Positions 19,497 to 30,600 of a stretch of DNA of 54,793 nucleotides are shown in pieces. The position numbers were made by a program, and so were the translations under genes. The DNA is taken from contig DVFZ01000089.1 of NCBI GenBank assembly GCA_018712945.1, positions 1 to 54,793 of the forward strand, in the 5' to 3' direction. Under the pieces are notes generated by a model that was not told the origin of the DNA, ran no database searches, and was given only the letters and a program-made list of their open reading frames with translations. Position 1 is the first letter of the stretch; each line of letters starts with the position of its first letter. The DNA is from Candidatus Pullichristensenella stercorigallinarum. Lineage in GTDB: Bacteria; Bacillota; Clostridia; Christensenellales; Aristaeellaceae.

Positions 19497-21587
19497 TCAG
19501 TCAAGAATGATGATTTCGCCGTCTCCCGTCGCCTCGTCCATGGCTTCTCCAGCATCGACCGCAGGCGTTTCCTCTACCACTTCTTCCGGTTCCGCATAGT
19601 AGGCGTAGAGGATGGCCACAGGCCAGCTATAATAGGTGGCCGGTTCGTAGTTTTGCAGCCAGTCGGTAAAGAAGTCGAAGTAAATGTTGGAGTAAATGGG
19701 CATGGCAGGCAAAATCTCGTTGAAGCGCGTGATGAACGCCAGCCAGTTTTCCTCATAGGTGAGGTACTGGCCGGGCTGGGTCACGTGCATCTCCCAGGCC
19801 AGATTCATTAATTCCTCATCGCTGATGCCGCTGGTGTTGGTGGAAGCCTGCACATCGGGATCGGTGATGAAGGTGTAGTAGGGGTCAAAGGCGTTGGCAA
19901 AGTTGGTCGCCATGAAATTCATGTTGTACTGGCGCTCGCCATTCTCGCGGTAATAGTCCGCAAGCATATCCGTAAAGGACATTTCTTCGACGATGAACTC
20001 AAAGCCCAGCGCCGGAAGCGTTTCGGAAAGCTGCTCGACCACAAGGTCGGCGCCTTCATTGCCCGTGACCTTGGCAAAGCGAATGGTCAGCGACATCAGC
20101 TCGCCATCCACTTCCTTATAGCGTACGGTATCCACTTCGGGATCAAAGGGCTCGCCATCCTCGTTGAGCGTCCAGCCATCCTCAATCAGCAGGTTCAACG
20201 CCGTTTCGGGATCGGGATCGTAGTGGTTGAGGCCATCAAGGTTGATCTCTCCCCAGGCCAGCGCTTCCTCACCCTCGGCGTTGCCGGGCAGCAGCGCGCC
20301 CATGGCCGCCAGCGTCATCCACTGGCCGATGCCGTAATAGCTGTATACGGCGATGCCGAAAGAGCCGAGGTATTCCGCGATGAAGGAATCCTGGTCAAAG
20401 CTGTAAGCGATGGCCTGGCGCACAGCTTCAAACTGCGTGGGGCCAGCTTCACAGGCAAAGGCGCAGAAGCCATAGCCCAAGCGCGCATAGTTCCTGGAAG
20501 TAATGCCATCGGCCGCCAGCGCCATGCCGCCGAGGATAACGTCGCTGTCAACGCACTTGTTGAGCAAATCGACCTCGCCGCTGGCGAGCTGCTCAATCAT
20601 GGTTTCCGGCAGCACGGGCACGAGCGTAATGGTGTCAATCACGGGCACGACGCCCTCATAGTTGCCCTTATAGTAGGGATTGATGGCGAAATCCACCTGG
20701 CCGCTTTCGGCATCGTAGGCCGTGAGCGTGTAGGGGCCGGAGGTCAGCGAGGGGCGGTACATGTAGCCCGTCTCCTCGTTAAAGATGGTTTCCGTGAGAA
20801 TCTCAACGGTGAAGGGCACTTCCTCCGCCTCGGGATCAAGGCTGGTCAGATAGGCGCCGTCTCCATCGTCGGCCACCGCACAATCCGGGGCCAGCACGGA
20901 AATGGGATAGGGATTGGTGCGCAAATAGGCGTAGTTGTAGAAGAACGGCTCGTGCGAGCCTTTGACGGTGATGCTGTATGTGTATTCATCCAGAAGGCGA
21001 ACGCCGGAGAACACATCGCTTTCGCCGCTGTTATACTCCTCATAGCCGACAATGTGTGCAAACTGCGTGGATTCCGCACCCATCTGCATTAGCTCATTGG
21101 ATGCGCACAGCAGGTAGGAAAACACGTAGTCCGCCGCAGTGATCGGCGTTTCGCCATCGGAATAAACCAGATCCTGCTGAAGCGTAATGGTATAGACGGT
21201 ATTTGCGCCGTCCGCCGCGCCCTCAACAGACTCCACAACCATGTGATCCAGCACGAATTCCACCTGCGAGTCCCACACCACGGGGCTGTACCCATGAATC
21301 ATGGTGCGCACGTCGATATCGCTGGTATTGTTGCTCCACATGCTGGTAAAGAACCCGCCGCTTACCTTCGTGGTATTGCCCACAGTAATGTGCGTGGGTT
21401 CCTCGCTCACCGGGCGGCCCATCAGGGCAATATCTGCCGGCGTGAGGACGGTTTCCTCCGCGGCGGTATCTTCGCCTGTGGTATCCGCAGTTGCGGCCTC
21501 GGTAGCGGCGGTATCCAGCGCCTCTGCAAATCCCGCGGACGAGCACAGCAGCACCATGGCCAGAAGCAAAGCAATCAGCTTGCGCAT
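19497..21587 (-). CDS. Secreted ABC-type peptide-binding protein (SBP_bac_5)
   Basis: A 696-residue extracytoplasmic solute-binding protein of the oligopeptide/dipeptide family. The signal peptide MRKLIALLLAMVLLCSSAGFA is followed by an acidic Thr/Ala linker, then the binding fold with the usual landmarks (YTITLQQDLVYSDGETPITAADYVFSY, FAINPYYKG and AVRQAIAYSFDQDSFI). The cysteine in the signal region does not sit in a standard lipobox, so it may be secreted rather than lipid anchored, and the tail is acidic (DAGEAMDEATGDGEIIILD). No permease or ATPase gene accompanies it, so it is an orphan. It lies 72 bases downstream of the giant adhesin gene and has GGAGGAG before the ATG. Confidence 0.88.
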   Translation of the reverse strand: MRKLIALLLAMVLLCSSAGFAEALDTAATEAATADTTGEDTAAEETVLTPADIALMGRPVSEEPTHITVGNTTKVSGGFFTSMWSNNTSDIDVRTMIHGYSPVVWDSQVEFVLDHMVVESVEGAADGANTVYTITLQQDLVYSDGETPITAADYVFSYLLCASNELMQMGAESTQFAHIVGYEEYNSGESDVFSGVRLLDEYTYSITVKGSHEPFFYNYAYLRTNPYPISVLAPDCAVADDGDGAYLTSLDPEAEEVPFTVEILTETIFNEETGYMYRPSLTSGPYTLTAYDAESGQVDFAINPYYKGNYEGVVPVIDTITLVPVLPETMIEQLASGEVDLLNKCVDSDVILGGMALAADGITSRNYARLGYGFCAFACEAGPTQFEAVRQAIAYSFDQDSFIAEYLGSFGIAVYSYYGIGQWMTLAAMGALLPGNAEGEEALAWGEINLDGLNHYDPDPETALNLLIEDGWTLNEDGEPFDPEVDTVRYKEVDGELMSLTIRFAKVTGNEGADLVVEQLSETLPALGFEFIVEEMSFTDMLADYYRENGERQYNMNFMATNFANAFDPYYTFITDPDVQASTNTSGISDEELMNLAWEMHVTQPGQYLTYEENWLAFITRFNEILPAMPIYSNIYFDFFTDWLQNYEPATYYSWPVAILYAYYAEPEEVVEETPAVDAGEAMDEATGDGEIIILD

Positions 21588-21659
21588 AGAATCTCCTCCG
21601 TTAATAATTCTATGGCGGCGACACGAGGGAAGCCCCCATGCCGCCGCTCTTGGCGCTGC

Positions 21660-24600
21660 TTAGTTGAAGCAATCGCCCTCGTTCATGTTGATGTTGCCGC
21701 CCAACGGAACCATGTTGTCCTCGATCAGCGTCAGCAGTTCTGGATCATCCGGGGTTGTCGGGGTAAACCGGTCGGGATTGTGCGTGTTGGTGATGTTCAC
21801 GACGGCGTCGCCATACTGGTAGCGGACGTAGTAGTCGGCTGTGACAGCCTCAACTACGCGGTAGACAATTTCCGTGCCATCCGCGTTGTAAACCGGCAGG
21901 TTTGCAAATACGGTGCTCCAGTCATTGTCCTCGCTCAGCGTCGCCTGGGCGACCGACTGGCCGTCTGCCATGAGGTAGACCGTCAGCGTGTCGGGGCGGA
22001 TGCCGTCGGCGTCGTTTTCATCGTTCCAAATCTTGTAGACCGTCCGGCTGGTGTACTCAACCAGCACGACATTGCGGGTATTGGTGAAGGCTGCCTGCGC
22101 CGTGCCATCTGCAGCGATGATTCCCGTGCTGCCAGACGAAGTGGTCACATAGTCGTCGGTATTGGCCTCATTCTCGCTGACGCTGTAGTAAGTGCCCGCG
22201 AGGATCCCCGTAATGGTCGCCTGTTCGCCAGACGAAAGTCTAATGGTTGCGTAACCGTCGGTGAAGGTAATGGAAGTTCCGGCATCACCGCTCATTGCAT
22301 ACACGCCATTTACGTTCCTGCCGTAACGGTCGCGCATAAACACCGTGAAGCTAAAGTCGCGGTTGGTTTCGCCGGCATTTCCGGCCACTGTCTTGCGCAG
22401 CGTCAGCGAGCCGACATTGCGCATGTTGGTGAAGGTTGCCGTCGCAGCGGCATCAACCGGGATCGTACCTGTATCGCCATTGCTGCCGGCCAGGTCGTAA
22501 TCCGTGTATTCCGGCAGATTCTCGACGACTTCGTAGGTCGTGCCAGAGAGGATGCCCGCGATCTCCAATGTATCTCCACCGGTGAGGGTCACAGTTGCCA
22601 CGCCGTTTTCGAAGATGACGTCTTCAATGGGTTCGCCATTGCGCAGCGCCTCGTAAGCGCCGTCCACGTTCACGCCGTCCGTGCGGTTGAGCGTGATGGT
22701 AAACTCGAAGCTGTCGTCCGCGATGGGCGCGTTGCCAGCGAGCACCTTTTCAACAATCAGGTTGCCAGCGTTGCGCGTGTTGATGAAGCTGGCGGCCGGC
22801 ATATTCCCGGTTGCAGGAATTGTGCCAGTTTCGCCCGTCATCTCGGTCTGATAGCCATCGAGCGCGTAAGACGATTCGCGCACGATATAGCGCGTACCCG
22901 CCGGGATCTCGTGGATGACCATGCTCTGCGCGTCGGTCAGCGAGAATTCCGCAATGCCATTTTCGAAGCGGACAGTGACAGCGGTGGGTTCGTCGTGTGT
23001 GTAAAGCGTCGCGCTGTAGGTTCCATCAACCGGAACGCCATTGTTGCCGGATACAAGGGTCACTTCAAAGTCGAACGCCTTATCGGTTTCTCCAATCGCT
23101 CCGGCGACCGTCTTGCTAACCGTAAGCTCGCCAACATCGCGCGTATTGGTGAACGCAACTGTCGCGCCCGCGGATGTGAGGTTGTATCCAGCGGCGGTAA
23201 CGCCATCCGAGCCATTGACTTGCGTCACATAGCCGTCAGTCAGATAACCCTCCAGCTCGCTATCGGGATCGACCTCGGTAACAATGTAGTTCGTGCCGAC
23301 CGGGATGCCGTAGATGGTAATGGTCTGGCCGTGCGTAAGCGTAAAGCTCGCTCTGCCGCCCTCCACCGTCAGCGTGGTCAGGTCCGTACCAGTAACAGCG
23401 TATGTATTGTCAACATTTACGCCGCCATTGTTGACCAATGTCAGTTCGAAGTTGAACGCCTTGTCGGTCTGTGCTCCGGAACCATTCACGGTCTTGGAAA
23501 TCGAGAGGTTGCCAGCGTGGATGGTATTGGTCACAGTTGCGGTTATGCCCACAGCATCCTGTGCGCTGGCGGCAACCGTTCCCTGTTCGTTCGCATACAC
23601 CGGCGTCTCGAAGCCATAGGCCGCGTCAATCGGTTCCTCTACAACTTCATAGGCCGTGCCCTCCGGCAGCCCGGTGAACCTTACGGACTCACCCGCGTTG
23701 ACGGTAAACGTCTGTTCCGCCTGAACAGGTTCGCCATTCACCTCGCCGCTCAGATTCACGCCCTCGGGCGCGGTCAGATACACGGTAATGGCAAACGGAA
23801 TCTGCGCGTTCGGGCTATCCACACCGGTACCGGCGACGATCTTTTGAACCGTCAGATTGCCGGTATTGCGGGTGTTGAGGAAGGTGACGGTGGCCGTCTC
23901 GTTCGCAACGATTCCACCTTCAGCGTCGGCAGGAATGGTGGTCACATAGCCCTCGGCCTTGTAATCCGCTTCCTCCACGGTGTAGCTCGTGCCCGCCGGG
24001 ATACCGCTCATCGTCGCCGATTCGCCGCCCTTCAGCGTCAACGTCGCTTCCGCTTCGTGATTGTTTCCGTTCACGGCTGTGAATTCCACGCCGCCGTACG
24101 TCTTGTTGATTTCGACGCTTTCGTTCTTCAGCGTCACGGTGAAGCTGAACTCCTTCTCAGCATCCGCCGCGTTGCCGCCCAGCGTCTTCTCAACGGTCAG
24201 GCCGCCCACGTTCAGCGTGTTGGTCACCCTCGCCGTCACATTTGCGGTCTTCGTGGCATCCGATTCGATGGTTCCGGTCTTATTGGTATACGCCGTCGTG
24301 TAGCCGTTCTGGCTGTAGTCCTTCTCGGTGACTTCATACTTCGTTCCCGTGGGCAGCCCGGTGAAGGCGATGGTTTCGCCAGCTCCCAGCGCAAAGGTCT
24401 CACTCCACTGCGCGCCTTGCGCGGTTGCCGTTTCGTTGAGCGTGCCATTGGCATGCTCCTCGTCGCCGGAAGTGTAGCTGCCAACAAGGTCCCTGTTCGC
24501 GGGCGCGGTCAGCGTAACGGTAATCTCAAACGCGGTCAGTGCGTTCGGCGTACCCGCTCCGTTTCCGGTCACAACCTTTTCTACCGTCAGGTTGCCGACA

Positions 24601-27600
24601 TAGCGCTCGTTGGTGTAGGCGATCGAGACGTTTTCATTCTTGTCGATCACGCCATCGCTGTCTGTGTCGCCCGTGACAACACGGCTCGTTTCATAACCAT
24701 CGGCGGTATAGCCGTCCTCGGCCACGGTGTAGGTTGTACCGGCCGGGATGCCGGTCAGTTCCTTCTTTTCGCCGTGCTTGAGCGTAAAGGTCGCGCTAGC
24801 CACATGGTCGTTTCCGTTCACGGCCGTGAATGTCACGCCGCCGTAGGTGTTGTTGACCTCAACATCCTCGTTTTCCAGCGTCACGGTGAAGCGGAAGTCC
24901 TGATCCGTCTCGCCGCCATTGCCTGTGACCTCCTTGGAAACCGTGAGGCTGCCAACATCGCGGGTGTTGGTGAACACAACCGCGGGCGTCGAGGTGTTGG
25001 AAATCACACCGGTCGTGTTGGTGGTGGCTGTGGTCACATAGCCATCGGCCGTATAGGAGGCCTCCTGCACAGTATAGATCGTACCGGCGGTCAGGCCCGC
25101 TATGGTCAGCTTCTGGCCGTCCTTCAGGGAGAAGGTGTACGTGCCGTTCGCGCCTTCGGTTACGGTGATTTCACCGCTTCCGTCGGGCAGGTTGTCGCTG
25201 TAGGTAAAGGGCTGGCCCGTAAGCGGGTTGCCATCCGCATCCGTCAGCGTCAGCGTGAAATCGAACGGCTTGTTGGGGTCACCGGCGTCGCCAGCCACGG
25301 CCTTTGCAATGCTCAGGCCGCCCGTGACGCGGTTTGTGAAGGTAATGCCGGCCGCCGGAATGGAAACGCTGCCCGTATTTGCGCCATTGACGACACTACT
25401 GTAGGATTGCGTCTTTCCGGTCGTCTCGTTCTTCACCTGCACATACACAGAGATCTTTCCAGTAGCGCCGGAGTCACTGAGCTGCACCCTGATGGTGTAG
25501 AGCGTTTTATCGTACTCGACGCCCGAAACGCTGCCCTCGATCTCCTTCAGCGTGTAGATGTAGTCGCCCGTGCCGGTGCCTCCGGGGTTGCCGTATTTGT
25601 CAAGGCCACGCTGCGTCCTTACGTCCTCATAGTCGTAGGTAAGCATGTCAAAGGCAAACGTGCCGTTTGCCGCGGCGGGGGCGGTGAGCGTCTTGCCGCC
25701 GGCGAAATCCGGGTCGTTGGTGGAGCTGAGTTCAAAGGTATACGCGCCATCTGTCAGCGTCCCGCCCTCAAGTTCCTTGGTTCCGGCAATGGTCAGGGAG
25801 CCACTGGACACGTAATCATTGTAAACGGTGACCGCGTCCTTCGCCGCGCCGGTCACGTCCGTTCCCGCATACGGCTTAAGCACGAAGCACTTCTTGCCAG
25901 CCTCAACGCCCGTCATGCTCTCCGGAACCTCCGCGTTCCCAGGGGTAACCTCAAACATATCGTCGCTGTACGGGCTCGGCACGGAATCCTCGACGACGAC
26001 GTAGTAGGCGTAGGCATTGAGATAGCCATCCTGGTTCTCAAAGACCGTCGTGCTTCCGTTTGCGGTGGTCGTGATGGTCGCCACAAAGTCGCTCGCACTT
26101 ATGCCGGTCGGCATCTGGTAATACGGCCCGTAGACATGGAATACCGCGCCCGCAACATTGTTCGCGTTATCGCCCTTCTTGGTGATGGTGAGTTCGCGCG
26201 TGCGGATCAGGCCCAGGTCGTAGGTCATATCGCCCACACCGTCGGCCTTGAGGTAGAAGCGCTCGGTCGTCCCGGTGGCGGGGTCAAAGTTGCTGTCGGT
26301 GCCGCGCGTGTTTCCACCGGCGTCCACAGTCGGCACGCTGCCGCCGTTATACTGCTCGGTGATGCGGTAGCCTTCCGGCGCGGTGGCGGAAAGGCGATAG
26401 GTGAAGCGCGTGGTGCCCACCAGGCTCGTGTAGTCCACATCGCCATTGCCGTCATAACGCGCGCTTGCGTTCGCGCCGCCCTGCGGGGTAGCCGGATTCA
26501 GGCCGGTGAACACATACTGGCCGAGCGATGCCGTCTTGGAAGACGACGTTCCACTTTCCTCCTCATAGGTGGTAAGCGTGATGGTCACATCCGGGGGCGT
26601 GAGATCGTCGCCGTCGTTCTGAATGCCATCGGCGTTTTTGTCGATCCACACCGTATCGCCCAGCGAGACCGGGTCGGGCATGACCGTAACCATCGTATCC
26701 GCGCTATTGTTGATAGCGCCCAGGTTGTAGTTGAAGTAGGCGTTGTTAATCGCCGTATAGTAGTAGATCGTTTCGCTTGCGTCCGCTTCCTCTTTGCTCG
26801 GGGCCTGGCAGGTGTAGGTCAATGTGACCGTCCCGCCCGCTGGGAGTTCGGGAATTATGGCGAGGATGGACATGGAGCTGGCGCTCCAACCATTGCTGAA
26901 GCCCTCCGGCGGCGTCGCGCCATGCCCCGCGAGTACGGTGTTCTCGTTCTTCGCTTCGTTGGAATAGTAAACCGTCCCAGCCGCGCCGCTGATCGCAACA
27001 GCGCTGTTCAGCTTCGGGGTCCAGGAGCTGCCGCGGCCATCGCCGGCATACGGCAGCGTATCGCTGATCCACAGGTTGGTGATGGGTTCCTTTCCATTGT
27101 TGGTAACGCGAACCTCATAGCGGATGGCTTCACCCGTTTCAGCAACGAGGGTTTGGTCGTTACCGGCCGTCTCGCCGCCAACCGTGACAAACTTGTTGAT
27201 GGTGACGCCGCCGGCACTGGCAATGCCAACGGAAGCGCTGGCTTTCAGGCCCAGCTCGCCCGCCGCGATCTGTTCATCCACCGCGGTCGAAACCGGATTG
27301 CCGTTGTTATCCGCAAAGGATACGCCGTTGGGGTTGGCCGTGTTCTGCGAAACCTTGTAGGGGCTGTAAACGTAGGCATCGTTCACAAGCCTTCCCTGCT
27401 CATTGTTGACCAGCGCCACAGGCTGAACCTTGCACGCAATGATGAGCGTTACGGTTTCGCCCGCCATCAGCTCGCCCTGCGTCTCAAGCGTGACCACCTG
27501 GCCGTTGGGCGTGATGGTGTCCGGAATGTCGAGATTTGCGGCAGTTGTCTCCGCGGTGACGCTGAGGATTTCCAGCCCGGTGGGGACGACGTCGCCGATG

Positions 27601-30600
27601 ACGGGATTGGTCACGCCCCAGGCCGTACCGTTATCGTCGCCATTGGCTTTGCCCTCGAGCGTAATGGTGTACTTCAGGGTATCGCTAACCGTGACCACAT
27701 CATCGGCCAGGCCCTGATCGCTCCGCTCGTCAATCTCAAACTCCTTTGTGAGCGAGGCGCGCGGCAGAACCAGCGCCGAATTGACGGCGACGGTATCCTC
27801 ATCCTGCGCCGTGACGGTCGCGGATTGCGTCTCTGTGCCGACAGTGCCAAAGTCATACTCGACTTCAAACTTTGCGCCATTGTAGATGCTGGTAACGGGC
27901 ACGATGGATTCCCCGCTGGGCTGGCTGGCCTGAATGGTGATTTTCACATCGCCAGCCGTAAAGCCCGCATGCAGGCCATTGACTTTCTCATCCGCATCCT
28001 TATACGCAATCTGCACGCCCTTTGCGCCTTCGGGAACGTTGACGGTGGCTTGGCTGTTGGATACTCCATAAATCACCGCTTGCGTCCAGGTTCCGTCCGC
28101 GAGCTTGAAGCTTACAACAGCATTCGTTACCACCGAATCTCCGCCGGTAAACAACGGGTTGCTGCGGTTGTAGGTCACCGGATCAATCACCAATTTGGTG
28201 ATGCTCCAATCGACCTGCGTACCCTCGTCGTTGGTCGTGGCGCCGCCGCCCACGCGGAATTGGATATCCTCATCGGTAATCACGGCGGTGTTGACCGGCA
28301 GGGTCAGCTCGTTAAAGCCGCTGAGCGTGTAGGTCAGTTCCTGACCGCCCTCCGCCTGCAGGCTGCCGATGCTGTCCTGATCGGCCTCCTTGGTCATCGT
28401 CAAGTCGATTTCCTCGGGATTGGGCACGTTTGTGAAGGTGACGACGGCAATGCTTCCATCGTCCGGAACGGTGATGGTCTTGGTGGTTGCCCAAGCGTCG
28501 TCCGCGCCCGCATTCGGCGTATAGAGGTAGCCCTCAGGCCGTGTTTTCTCAGTCACGACGTACTGGCCCGGAACAACCTCTTGCGGTTCGGTCAGAGAAA
28601 CGGTGTAATACGTGCCGTCCGCACCCTCGTAGTGATTGCCCTCCAGGGTATAGCCAGAGCTGGCGAGATCCGGGTCGCCCTCCTTGGCCTCGCGGGAGGC
28701 ATTGACCGTATAGCTCTTGCCCTCGGTCGCCGTTCCCGCGACGCCCACGATGTCGAAGGTCGCGTTCAGCGGCAGGGCGGTCTTATTGATCAGATCTCTC
28801 TTGAGGATGACGATTTGGGTCTTGGGCATGTTGTAGGCGCTTACCTGGACGTCTGCGTCTTTGCCAACCAGGAAGTAGCCTTCCGCGTTTGCCGTTACCT
28901 CGCTGCCATTGATGTACACCTGCGTGGAGCGTTCCACATGGGTGATGGGGGTTGCGGTTTCACGGATATAGTAGCCCTCGTTCTCTCCTCTCAGCTTGCG
29001 CAGGTTGGAGAAGACGACCTGGCCCGTCGCGTCGGTGGTCTTGGACTCGATTTCCTCATACTCCATCTGGCCTTCGTCGTTCATGCTGGATTTGTAGAGC
29101 GTGAACTGCGCGCCCGCAAGGAGATCGGAAGCAGTGGCGTCCTCCTTGAGCTTTCCATACTTGGTGACGGTAATCTGGATGCCCGTTTCGTTGACGATGG
29201 CTTTGTCGCCCGTCAAGGACGTCGTTGTCCCAGCGGCGAGGGCGACCTCAACGTCGGCTACCGGGTAGTAGGCCGCGGGCGTGGAAACCTCGGTCAGATA
29301 GAACTTCACGCCTGTGGCGGTGCCCGTCACAACGTCATAGGGCAGCTTGATATTCGCAAGCGTGGCCATGCCGCTGCCATCGGTGGTAATGACTGCCGCC
29401 GTTTTGTTGGCGCCGCCCCACGTGCCGTCCGTATTATAGTAAGTCTTCGTCTCGCCATCGAACTCGAGCCGGTAGAGGGAGAACCCTACCTTCTCAATCG
29501 GGTTGCTGTCGGCCGTATCGTCTACCTTCTCAAGCTCCACAGCGGCGAGATTGCCAACGTTGGTGAAGGCGACTGCCACGGGCGTATCCGCGTGCGCCGC
29601 GTCAATCTTGACCGCCACAGCGCCGCTTTGGTTGGCTCCGAGCCAGCCGTCTGCGGCAACGTTCGTTCCAGTCGCGTCGGTCAGGGAATACCTGGCGTAC
29701 CAGTCGCCCGTGGTTTCCTCTTGAATGGTGTAATCGCCGGGGGCAAGCTGGATGGTTTCGCTGGTTTTATCCTTTGTCAGCGTGACCGTCGCTTTCACAG
29801 CGGTGCCCTGATAGACCTTGAACGTAACGCCACCTTCCGGCCAATCCGCGCCACTTTCGAAAGCCTTGCTGATGGTCAGCTTGCCATAGCGGGTGTTGGT
29901 GATGGTGGTTTCTCCGGTTGCCGGGCCGCCGAACTTGCCGTCGGTAACCTTGAATACCACGGGATCGGCAAGCTCATGGTTGGCGTTGGCGTCGGTGGAA
30001 ATCTCGGTCAGCTTATACCAGCCGGGGATGAGGCCGGAGATTTCGAGCGCGCCGTTTTCATCCGTCGCCACCTGAATGCCGGAAACCTCATTCACATCCG
30101 TCGGGAGCGCACCGGTCGCAGGTTTCTGCACGGAGCCGGTCACAGAAGTGGCCGCCAGCGTTTCATCATCAATGTTGTCGCTGGTGAACGCCGTGAAGTT
30201 CAGCGTGAACTGGACGCCCGCCATGGCCTTCGCCGGGTTGGCGTTGTCCGTCTTGATGACAGAGATCGAGCCTGTGCCGGGGTTTGCAAGCTCAACCGTC
30301 TTGCTGGATTCACCCTCAGCGAAGGAGACGGTCGTCTTGCCGCTGTTGAGCAGCAGGAAGTTGCTCTTTTCAGCGGTGGAAAGCGCTTTGCCATCCACAT
30401 GCGTCTCCGCGATGGTATAGGCGCCGTTCGGCAGGGAAATGGTTCCCTCGCCGTCCGCTTCCAACCGCAGGGTGTACTTTTCAGAGGCGTTGGCGGTGTT
30501 GGTAATTTCGAAGGTCGCATCCTCCGGGTTCCCCTCCGCGTCCACCTTTTTGATGGTCAGTTCGCGGTACTTGACGTTGCGGAACGGCTGGTTGCCTTCC

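Noticed and set aside
21660-21760. An LPXTG-type sorting signal at the adhesin C terminus
   Set aside because: No LPXTG-like pentapeptide followed by a hydrophobic helix and basic residues exists; the chain ends in a short acidic tail.
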